Source: Apricaphanius iberus (taxonomy: Eukaryota > Chordata > Actinopteri > Cyprinodontiformes > Aphaniidae). From it: DNA of 64,000 bases. Position numbers and translations under genes: made by a program. The notes under the pieces were generated by a model. It made no database searches. It was not told the origin of the DNA and saw only the letters and a list, made by a program, of their open reading frames with translations. This document shows, piece by piece, positions 1 through 17,800 of the stretch. Each line of letters begins with the position of its first letter. Within the stretch, counting starts at the first letter, position 1. The stretch covers positions 868,001 to 932,000 of the forward strand of contig JAPXFQ010002758.1 of assembly GCA_028564705.1 (NCBI GenBank), written 5' to 3'.

Positions 1-895
1 AGCAGACGAAAGCATAAAAGCAGTATAGATCTGACGGAGTCTTGCAAACATTGGGGCGACTTACGTTTTGCAGTTTGTCTCGACTTCCCCAAAAATCTAA
101 AAGTGAAGCTTCTCAATGTAGGTGTGTAATATTTTCCTTAATAGTCAAGAGAATTTCCCAGCTTTGGTTACCAGTTTAGGTTTGCTGTAATTGTGGCTGT
201 GTAGCAGCCCTTATTTTTGGATTAGAAAAATAAGGGAAATTTTCCTGCTCGAGCCAGCCCACCACCCCAACCGAGCTTTGGTATTCACAGAATAATTCCA
301 CTTCACCATCTGCCAAATGGTTTCTCACATCTGACATTTTTTGAAACTCGTAGGACAATTTGGATGTAGTTAACGGTGGATATTGTAGTGACCTCTACTT
401 GCATAGGGTAAGGTTCCCAAAAAACGTTCGATTCCATTCTAGAGCTAATAGTTGCACAATAAATCAGTCAGAATTTTTTTGTGAGTCGTTGGTTAGTCAG
501 TGATTTTAATCCTGCTCTGCTTTCTGCAGCAGCTGCTTCTGTTCTGAGTTTATGACGATGCTACATTACCGCTTGTTGAGTAGATATGTTTTAATGAATA
601 ATAAAATAAGACTGAAAACTGACTTAAATTAGAATTATTTATGTGTTTTCTGTGTTTACATTCACGTTAGTTTTTGACCGCCATGTTGTGACTGTTATGT
701 CCGGCTCTCGGTCTAGGCCCCGCCCCTTTCTATTACAGCCCTGCATTAATTTTGATATTGGCCCTCTTTAAGAACTTCCAGGATACACCTCTGCTCAGCG
801 GTCTTGAAATATTTTTAAGCTTATATAAACTTAATTATTTTGGTATAATTGCCTAGATTCATTTGGATATGGAGCACTGAATTTAACACATTTAA

Positions 896-1384
896 AGGTA
901 CAGTGTGTAATTTTCGGGCCAGTAGGTTGCAGTGCATACCTAAATTATCACAAGCATGCGGTATCTGTGTCTTCGAGTAAGAAACTCAACAACGGAGGTC
1001 CAACTAGTGCTGTTTTCAAACAATCAATTCCCTGAGAATTATCTATTTGCAGCAACATGACGAGCACATCAGTCTCTCTTTCATCGCTTGGAACTAGCGA
1101 AGAGGTAAAAATATATTTATGCCGAAACTTTTTTGCATTTTGAGGGGAAATCAATGTTTTAATAGCGGGCTTGTTCTGTGCGCTTTGTAGAAGTAAAAAC
1201 GTCATCTAATATGGCTTTCCCCTGAAAAGAGGACCCGCACCTCTGTATTTTAAAATAGATTTTTAAAGTCATATTTTACAATATCGCCAATATTTTGCTA
1301 TTAATGTGCTTTACGTTATTATTATTACATAATATTTTAATGGCTATTTTCAAAGATGTTCTGCAAAAACTACACACTGTCACT
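896..1384. mobile_element. TTAA-flanked miniature inverted-repeat element (piggyBac/Kolobok-like)
   Basis: The left end AGGTACAGTGTGTAATTTT is mirrored by the reverse complement of the right end, AGTGACAGTGTGTAGTTTTT. Both ends are bounded by TTAA (892-895 and 1385-1388). The element is 489 bp with no credible transposase. TTAA duplication is the hallmark of piggyBac-type and some Kolobok elements; the exact family is inferred only. Confidence 0.7.
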
Positions 1385-2468
1385 TTAAGGGTAAATTCAA
1401 TGCTAAGAGGAATCTCACTTTTTATTCTTTTTCCTATTTTTTTTTTCCCTCTAATTAAAAAAAACCCATAGCTGAAGTGCATGAAGCTGTGTTTTTGGTG
1501 GGGGATTTCTCAGTGCTTCACTACAGCGAGCACAGATGACCAGATTGTGTTGCAGATGTGTGAGAACAGCTCCATCTACATTGCAGATGAAGGGGCTACG
1601 GCTTCCGACATTATAAAATACAAACGAGCGTGTTCCAGAACTTTGCGCAGTAAGTTCTGGTGCTGCAAAGAGAAAAAGCAAACCACTGCATGCAGACAGG
1701 ATCAAGCTTGCACCGAGCACCCGCTTTGCTCCAGTGCACCGATGAGCTGTATTGAGTTACAAATATACAGGGAGACGCAGGAGGACAGAACACCTGTTTT
1801 TTTGCTGTTGTTGTTGGATGGAAGAAGATTTTTAAGAATATTAGAATACGGAAGATTTATAGGATAATATTAATACAGAAGGACAGCGGGAAAGAAGGGT
1901 TAAAATATGGTTTCCAAAGCCAAAACGGGAGACTTGAGAGCTATGCTGTTTAGTCTGAGTGTGGATGTATTCTGTGAAGAAGCTGGGAGTTCAGAATAAG
2001 AGCGCATCAACCCTAATTTGCCCGCCCCCACATCTCTGACCACTCAGTGCTGAGACGACAGCGATGTCGACAGGCCGCTCTTTAGCCGTCAGACAGAAAT
2101 GTTTAGTAAACAGAAGTGAGGAAAGCAGCAGAGACCGGAGGTTGTCCACAGATGAGAAACGTGGACTCTCCTGACTGGCACTTTACCAAAAAGAGTTCTG
2201 GTAAGGAGCCGTTCAGATGGGTTGAGACTGGACAGCATCTAAAACGTATTTTTATGAAAGGAACATTTTCTTATGAATTTGTGAAAAACCTCTGCCTCAG
2301 TCTCTTGAATCATATTCAGAAATACGTTATCTGTGCTGTGCTCCTAAGGGGGTTTAACAAAGATTGTGAGGATGGCTTAAGCAGTGATGGGTCAAAGGTT
2401 ACCCTAAAATACTTGTACTTCATATTTCCTTTGATAATTCCTTAGTTCACATTTTAAATAAAATTGAA

Positions 2469-2700
2469 ACAATCAGAATCAGCTTTGATAGCCAAGTATG
2501 ACGCATACAAGGAATTTGACTCCGACAACTTTTCTCTCTATACAGAACTTAAATAAGTGAAGTAAAAATAAACACAAATAAATAAAGGGTAATATATACA
2601 CCAAACTGGGGTTATTGTACAGTGAGTATATACAACAGTGCAGAGTTACAGTTCGGATAATCTGAACAATGCTAAAACACATTGGGAGCACTCAATAGGG
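2469..2700. repeat. Dispersed teleost repeat of the 'cagaatcagctttgat..gccaagtatg' type
   Basis: The text at 2473-2520 (cagaatcagctttgatagc followed by caagtatg, then caaggaatttgact) resembles a high-copy fish interspersed repeat known from memory. Boundaries and class cannot be fixed from a single copy. Confidence 0.4.
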
Positions 2701-2967
2701 AGCAATAACAATCACATTTAAACTGGATGTTTCTGCTACTGCATACTTGCTGCATACCCGAAGGCAGTTTTAAAGAAACGATTACTTTGCAAAGAGTTTT
2801 ATCTTTATTTATATGAAAATTTTGCATGTAGATGGTACTAACATTTCAGGTCTTTGGGGATGAAAAACGTTCGAGATAATCAAAATGGTCCAGTGTCCAT
2901 CGGAATGCTCGAATTTGTGTCTATCCTCTTTCATTTTCTTACAAAAAATAAATATATATGTATATAA

Positions 2968-9914
<6,947 letters not shown>

Positions 9915-10420
9915 CCCCTGACTTTCTTCTTTTTCCCTCCCTCTGGTCTGGTGATGTTTTTTTGTTTTTTTTAAGGCAAAGAAACAGGAACAATGAGAAT
10001 CCTAACTTCTTGCACATCTGCACACCACATGTACTGTCAAAACCCGGAGTGTGTGTGTGGGCCTGGCACTCCGGCAGCATACAGTTAGGTGCTACAGGCG
10101 ACACCATTGCCTCGTCACCTCAGGCCTGTCGACCTTTTGTCTCCGGCGATCATTTCTCACACTATGGTATATTTGGAACTGGGATGCAGTCTGCTGTACT
10201 TAAAGATATCCCAAGTGCTTTGATCTCTTTTAGTCGATGCCAGTAAACTGTACTGGACGGATTATTTGACAAAATAGTTCCTGGTTCTGAACGATGATTT
10301 GAATTAGGATTGATATTTTTAAAAAAGTGGCTCGAGGCTCTATAAATTGAAAGTTTTTTGCTTTGTTTTACAAAGTCTACTCAGAGAGCCTCTGCTGAAT
10401 AAAAAAACCATACCATCAGT
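9915..10420 (+). promoter_or_regulatory. rps6kb1 3' UTR with AATAAA polyadenylation signal
   Basis: Sequence between the TGA and a canonical AATAAA at 10398-10403. No coding potential is recognised. The transcript end is inferred from the hexamer only. Confidence 0.5.
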
Positions 10421-13400
10421 TCTTTCAGCATTTGTGTTGTAAAATGACACGTGTCATGTGGGATCTAGCCTCGAGTTGTCGCTCCTCCCGCAATATGTTG
10501 CATCACTGTTGTAATTCAGCTCCGTACAGCGTCATCCTTTCACCAACAGCATCATCAAAGCGATCTCGGTGCTGATGGCGTTAAAACACGTCCCGCTCTC
10601 CTCCTGTGGCGGTTCAGAGACTCAGCGGTTCAGGGCATCCGACCCTGGAGTGGGTCCAGCACCGGTTGATCTCGTCTCACTAGCTGCAGCTCTGGAAGGT
10701 TTCAGAGCTCCAGACCTAGACAACCTGCAGCCTCCTGCATCAGCGTTGACTTGTTGAGGAACACAATTTTACAACTCCTGGAGGAGCTAAAGAAATTATA
10801 AACGTGAAAAAAAAAGCTGTGCATCATGTCTGGTTTTTTTTCCCCCCTCCAAAATTCCCACAGAGAAAAACCCCCACTGAAATGCATGTTTGTGGTTACA
10901 AATCTTTATTAAGCTCACTTTTAACCATCTTTTTTCTTCAGCAGGGTCGTTTTCCAGTCTTGTAACACATGGGATTTACTTTTATATACCAGCATTTCAC
11001 ATTTTTGCAACAAATGTCATCTCAAGGCACTTTACAAGACAAATGGGTCCAACCGCTTTCCAGAAATAATACGATCAAATGAATCAAACCAGAAGGATTA
11101 ATTCAGTTACATACATTCCAGTTATACAATGTATTTAATTCTTCTGCAACACCATGGAGTCATTAACTTTGCAGCAGTCCCTCCTCCTGAGAGCTTGTGG
11201 CGACACCAGAGAAAAATGACTCCAGGAAGTAATCTTGAGCAGAAACGGGTATGTTTCGGGCGGCATCTTATTTTGTTCAATCTGATCAAAATTAAGCTTA
11301 TGGTGTAAAGTTTTAGCAATAAGAATGTCCAATTTGATGATGGGGTTTTATTTGGTCTGTTAAGGAATTTCTTGTTTTTTTGGAATGTAGAATCATTCTA
11401 GTTTTGTCATATAATACAGTATATGTTTTAATTTCAATGCCTAAAAATCATCCACACATTTACTGAGAAGTTCTTTACTATGAGGCTCTGGCTTCATTTG
11501 CACATATATATATTTTTTCTCAAAAGATTTTCCAATCCAAAGACTGAATTTCTAACTGTATAAACCAAAATTTTTATTTAAAAATGTCAACACCTCAAAA
11601 ACTAATAATTTAAAGCCGTCTTAGACTTTGGATTCTTAAAAGAAAAAAAATATGACTTTCATCACATTTGACGCTGAATCTTGGGATAAAGGAGATGAAA
11701 TCTAGAAACTGTCTTTAGTGTTTTCTAATGCAGAAAGCAATAGCATTCAAAAAATATGCTATTAAATCATATTCTTTGGTCTGCATCAATATCAAATACA
11801 GATAACTAAAAAACGTCCCTTTGGAAAGCCTTTTTTATCTCAGTCTCTTAGAACCAAAAACTGAGCTAATAGCTGATATAAGTATGTCGACAGGCCCTGA
11901 GCATGGAATAGTTTTAAATAGAAACAGTTTAGGAACTTTACTTAAATGAGATGGGAATTGGTATTACTGTAAACAAAAGATTTGCAATGTCTAAAATATA
12001 TATGTATGTAGAAATTTAAAACAAAGTTTAGAAAATATTCAAAAACACTAATTCCAAGCTCAACGCAGTTTCCCACCACCTAGCGAACACCAGCTATTAA
12101 AGTCCACAAACCGTGTCAGAGACAGAAAGATCTTAATGATCTGCAACAAGAAAACAAAGTTCTCAAAATGCTTTGATTGGAGTTTATTGTCCAACATAAC
12201 AGGACAGCTGCACATTTAAAAAGACATGCTCCCTGCTGTCTGAGTAATTGTGAGGATGAGATGTTACCCCTTTTCTGAACAGTTCACTATGCGCCTCTGA
12301 CGTTTTGATCGAGATGTGGATTTTACTTGCCTTTACTTCAGTGCATTTATTATAGACAAAAGCAAGTACTAAATCCCCAAATCCAGGCATTTTATTTCAT
12401 AAACCAGTTCTTACAAATGTTTTCTCCAAGAAATTGATGTAACTACCCGTCATTCAGACAAAATTATGACAATGTTCCCTCCTAGCTGGTGTTTATGATA
12501 TAAAAGGCATCCATTATGATCAGCTACAACTTTAAAACAGACTAAATGTTAAATGTTTCTTGCATTTAAGCATTGCGGTGATATGAACCATTATAGTATA
12601 CGGGTTATAATGCGCCCAATAAACTGGAGAAAGCTGCATAAATGGAAACCAGAAAGATTTCCAAAAATTTCTCGTGCCAATAATGTCCGAAACCAATATA
12701 ATGACCAACAATTATAATTTCTTATTGAAGTGTGTTGTATCAAAAAAAACACAAAAAAAGGCAACATATTTCACCATTGATGACAGTTTTTAGACTACAG
12801 AGTGCAAATCAGATTTTAATCAACGCACACTCACTGATGCACTAATTAACTTAATTATGTTTACTGTATTTACTGGTAATACAGTCAGTTTTAATCAGTA
12901 CTACTTCTCTGCCACGTGATGGCAGTATAACTTCATTTTTTTTTTTTCAAATAGAGATAGTGTCTATTGTAAAATGACTTGGAAACACCAAACAAGGCAC
13001 ACTTTAAATAGAAACATTCATAAAAATGGTTGAAAAAAAAAAGGTTTCAGATCTGAGTAGATCAAAGGAGGGTTTGACCCATTTGTTTTAACTAGAGTTG
13101 GGCAACATACTATGAAGCAGAGTTGGGATTATCCTGATCTACATTAATCTCTGTCCTTTCCCACAGCATGGTCACAAATTTAACAGCCTGAGGTGGGATC
13201 ACAACAATGATGGCCGTCCTGGATCCAATTCTTTTTTTACAGTAACATGAATTCAAGTAATATTTAAAGCTGTCAATTTGCTGATTATTTCTGTACAAAT
13301 TGAGCTTTCAGTAAGCAGCTACGCGAGTAAAGGAGCTATAGATCTGATGTTTGATTTTATCAAAACGCACGTGTTAAACAGTTACAGTAAACTGAAAATA

Positions 13401-14834
13401 TGAAAAAAAAGTTGTGAAAAGTCATACCTGCTGTAAATGTCTAAATTAGGGCTTTTGCGTCTTCGCAATAGTAATATCACAAATGACTGGAATGCACCAA
13501 TTGTTAATGTATTTTAAGTCTTATTTATAATCATTATTTATGGTAGTGTGGTCTTCCACTTGTTGCATGGAGCTTTAGTGAGATCTGATGCAGATTAAGG
13601 TGGCCAGGATGATTAAGGTCCTAGGGTGTACGTGCAGAAAACAGAGGAGCGGCGCATACGTGGATTTATTTCAACCAGTATGGGCAATGATGCAGCTTTC
13701 CTGAGATTATATTAAATCAGATAAAGTCTGTAGGTTGGTGATTTGATGCATAAATAGGTTGATGTTATTCCATTAATTAGTTTTAGATTCAAAACTACAT
13801 CAACTATCAAAGAGCTTCCAGCACCTGCTTTACTTATGTCTCACAAAGAACAAAAACAGGCAGGTGTGACCTCAAAGAAAACCAGAAATTTATCGACCAG
13901 GGAAAGCCTGATGGGTGCTACTCTAAGTTATATTAACACAAAAGTATTAGCTAATTTTGATTTAATGCAGCACACTTTTACACTATAGGAGACTATTTTT
14001 GTTCAATTTCTTTGCGTGGATATATGGCAAAGATTCAATTTAATAAATATTAAAATCTAAAAAGGCAAAGAAGTCTCCTAAAATTTGTCTTCTGACACTG
14101 GGAAAATGAAGAGAAGATATTCCCACAAATTGTAGACATTTTGCTTTCGATTTTCTTTTTTAAACAATTGCTAACCGTATCTGATTTCTCTTTTTTTATA
14201 TAACGTGCTCAATACAGACCAAGTTTCCCTCTGAAATTTGCTCGCTGAGATTCTAGTCCTGCTTCATAGTACAAGCCCAAGATCTGAGAAGTACAGTACA
14301 TGACCACAAATATTCACATGTGCTTTAAATTAGGATCAGTGCATCTATTCTGGGAATATTCCTTTCATTTAAAAAAAAGGGAGATGGTGGGAAGGAAGGT
14401 AGGCAAGTTAGAACATGAACTGCTAAAAGACAGAAAAAAAATATTTAAAAATGTAATTTAAAAGAGCTACAGTTTTCAATTCAGGTGGGGAGAAAAACAA
14501 AAAAAAATGTCAACCTGTTCTTTGACCCAGCCTCTGGTTTAGTTTAAGCAGCACATGATTAAACAAAACAAAAAAACCTGACATGGATGCTTTAAAAGAG
14601 GGTGATAATAATAACAGCTTCTTTAAATAATCAAAAAAAAGACAGCGGTGGTGGCTTGCTTCAAACATGTGTAAATTAAAGTGGCATGTTTAATGGTAAA
14701 TGTGTCCTGAGTCGGGCAGGTAAAAGCCAGATCAGAGCGAACAGATTTTGAGGTGTGGATGACGGTGAGTCCAGCTTGCTTTGGGGCAGAATATGAAGGT
14801 GCAGCTCAGTACCAAAGTGTCTGTAGGATTCATG
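10421..14834 (-). other. Gene-poor spacer and presumed long 3' UTR of slc33a1
   Basis: About 4.4 kb between the convergent genes rps6kb1 and slc33a1. Several minus-strand AATAAA hexamers (TTTATT on the + strand, for example near 10903 and 12184) could end slc33a1, so part of this is probably its 3' UTR. A fish-repeat-like segment (atctcaaggcactttacaag) lies at about 10985-11130. No exon or RNA gene was recognised. Confidence 0.4.
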
Positions 14835-17800
14835 TCACTGGTTCACCCTGCATCGCCACGCAGCGGGGCTCTGCTCCTGCAGCCGCCTCATCTTCTTACC
14901 CAGCCACACCCACCACAGTAAACCAATCACGGCGCACACCACGGACTCCACGTAGTAGCCGTCCAGCGTCGTCACACAAACGCCTCCTTCCTTAACGCAC
15001 AACTGGAGAAGGAAAGAAAAAAAGTGGGTGTGGGTTACTTACTCATAATAAAAACTAAATGGAAAAAATGATAAAACTCTCTGATTTTCCACTCTGCCAC
15101 GTTCCACTCACCCCCGCCTCCAGCGACGAGCTGCAGCTCTGTCCGACGGCCCCCTGGCATTCCTTAGAGGTCAGGGGGTCAACCATCCACAGGGCCAAGG
15201 TGGAGGGCCAGTTTCCTCCCAGGTTAGTGACCGTGTTCAGCAGAGTCATGTAGGTCCCGCCTATCAGCGGGTCGCTCACTTTGGCGTGGAAGGCCATGCA
15301 GGCCACATACATGCTATACAGCGCCACCTGGGGACACAATCGGGGGCTATGACTATGATGGTTAAATGTTAGCTGCCAAACTATAATTTTTTTTAACTAA
15401 TTAATTACAGGGTAGCTGTGAATTAATCCTGACTAATTAACAATCCAAATATGACTAAAAAAAACCAACAATTTGCAGAGTAAAGGGACAAATCCAATCG
15501 CTATAGCTCTTTTTCATTAAAAGGAGCGATTAATAGATTGTTTTATCTTTTAGCCAGTTCCTGAAGCAAATTAACTGGCTAACATTTTCTGCATGTAAAG
15601 CTGACTGTTTCTTATTAATGTTGGACAACCCTGATCTTCCTCTTAATTGGACTATCCTACGACAACCAAATGATTTCAGTCAGAGGCTTCAACAGTTTTG
15701 CTAGAACAGACTGCTGTTGTAGAGGAGGAAACACTGAGATGTCTGTAGAGGTACTGGTTCAGGATGGGATCACTCTGTTTACACAGAGTATGAGAAGATA
15801 TGGTGGAGAAAAGGCTGTTATTTTTCTATTGTTCTTTATTATTTCCGCAAAGCTGCTGATATAGCTTTGGGTGATATAAATGTGAGGAGGGAGATGATAT
15901 GCGTGATTTCATATGAAAAACAAGAACAAATGCAAGGTAAGGCAGAAATAACCTAAATATATGAATAAACTTAATATTTGGATATCAGCAGTTGTTAAAT
16001 ATTAGATGAATCAAATGTAATATAGCCATAGTAATAAAATGTCACAATTCCCCTTTTTCCAAAATGTAAATGCTCAGCAAACAAACTCTCAATCTAAACA
16101 ATAGGACTACATGTTTTTTTTTTTTTTTTTTTAGGTTTTTTGGGCCAAGGTGACCTTTATTTGACAGCGGGTACAAACGGAGATAGATCAGAGAGGTGGA
16201 CATGTGGCAAAAGCTGCCTGGGACGGGATTTAAACCAGGGGCCGCCGCGTCGAGGTCGAAAGCCTCAGTACATGGGGCGCCCGCTCTAACCACTGCGCCA
16301 CGCGACGCCCCGACTACATGGTTTTATTGTGAAGTTGCACGTCTACACAGCTACTTCCGCTATGTGCTAAAAGTTACTGCTAACTATTAGCAGTAATTTA
16401 AGTCCGAAAACATAACTTAAACTGAATCATGCGCATTTTTAACGCAGGGGTACCTTACTATGAAATGTACTCAAGCTATACAGTGACCCAACATGCATAA
16501 TTCCACATTAATATAGCGCTTTTTATTATCATTTTACTGCTTATTGGTATATTTAGCTGATAATCAGGTATGAGCTATTTTACCTCAAGCTTCTCCTGCT
16601 TTTTCTCTCAAAATGTATTGTTTTGAGTGATATAACAAAATTATTATTTTCCATTTCTGAATTTTGTGTCTCTTTTCGTGGTTTGTCGCTACCCGTGTTC
16701 CTGCTATGGACATGTTGAAACATGACGTCACGCAACCAAGCGCCCGCCCCCCCAGCTACAGTCTGGAGGGCAGAAAGACCTTTTGCCCTCACTGCCTATC
16801 ATTGTTATTACATGACCATGGTGGTTAGGAGAAAATCTTTCAGCATGGTTAACATGTGCAGCGCTGTAGGTTGCAGAAACAGAAGAAAAAGAAGACAGTA
16901 ATAATATTAAATAGGTTTCCAGCTGATGAAATACACCACCGTCTATGGCTGAGTTAGAGTGGGTGATTCATCCATCCAGGGATCCAGTCTGATGGACGAA
17001 TCTTCTCATCTCCCCAACTGGAGTTTTGTTGATGTTAATATATATGTATGCCTTCTTTACTTTAACAGTGTAAAGTTGAGGCATGATGATCAGATAATGT
17101 AGATATCTGTAAACTGAACTGGTGGTGGTCATTTCTGAGGAGTTTCTGCCCATAGCTTGTCAGCTGTTTGAAACGGTCTGGAAGCTAACTCTGTGGGCTT
17201 GTTCTTAGCTATCTCAGCTTTCTTACATGTTACTTGTTGTACAAACGGCTGCCTGATTACATGTAGGTTGTACGCATATTATTTTATTTCTTTATGGGCG
17301 CCTGTTTATAGTAAAAGCTGTGGTACTGCGCTCAGCCTGACGGTGATGTCATTAGCTAGCTGTTCTCTACACAGAGTGCTAACGCAGCCTGCGCAGTGTA
17401 AGCTGTCGGTTCGCTGTGAAATTGCTTCGTGACTCCGTATTTCTGTGTTGTTGTCTCTGGGTTGTGAATATGTCTATGACATGTCAGTAATCTGGTGAAA
17501 CTATATATAGTAGCCTGTCGGGGTTTAAAATGGCTGAATGGTAAGTCGGTTGTCGTGACTCATCAAACTGCTGTGTTGATGATCGATCGGTACAAAAATG
17601 TATTAGAAGAATCGAGCACTGTTATTTTCCCCTAATGATTGTATGCATTCTTGGTTCTGCTGTGTAAAGTCCAGACATATTGATAATTTAATTGTAGATA
17701 TCTCCATACTGAACTTGTGGTGGTAATATCTGAGGTGTTTCCTCCCGTAGCTTCTAAATAAATGGTCATAAACAGTCTGGAAGCGTTGAGATACATATAG

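Noticed and set aside
1481..1867. 128-codon open frame on the + strand
   Set aside because: No family recognised, no exon-like boundaries joining the kinase model, no codon pattern of a conserved protein. Treated as chance within an intron.
2116..2445. 109-codon open frame before the first visible rps6kb1 exon
   Set aside because: It does not encode the expected glycine-loop/ATP-lysine region and resembles no known protein.
10569..10757. 62-codon GC-rich frame between rps6kb1 and slc33a1
   Set aside because: No recognisable protein. It lies after the rps6kb1 polyadenylation signal and has no start context or partner exons.
16114..16311. Possible functional tRNA gene
   Set aside because: A and B boxes are present but the sequence runs into a SINE body and A-rich tail flanked by a target-site duplication, so it is a retroelement.
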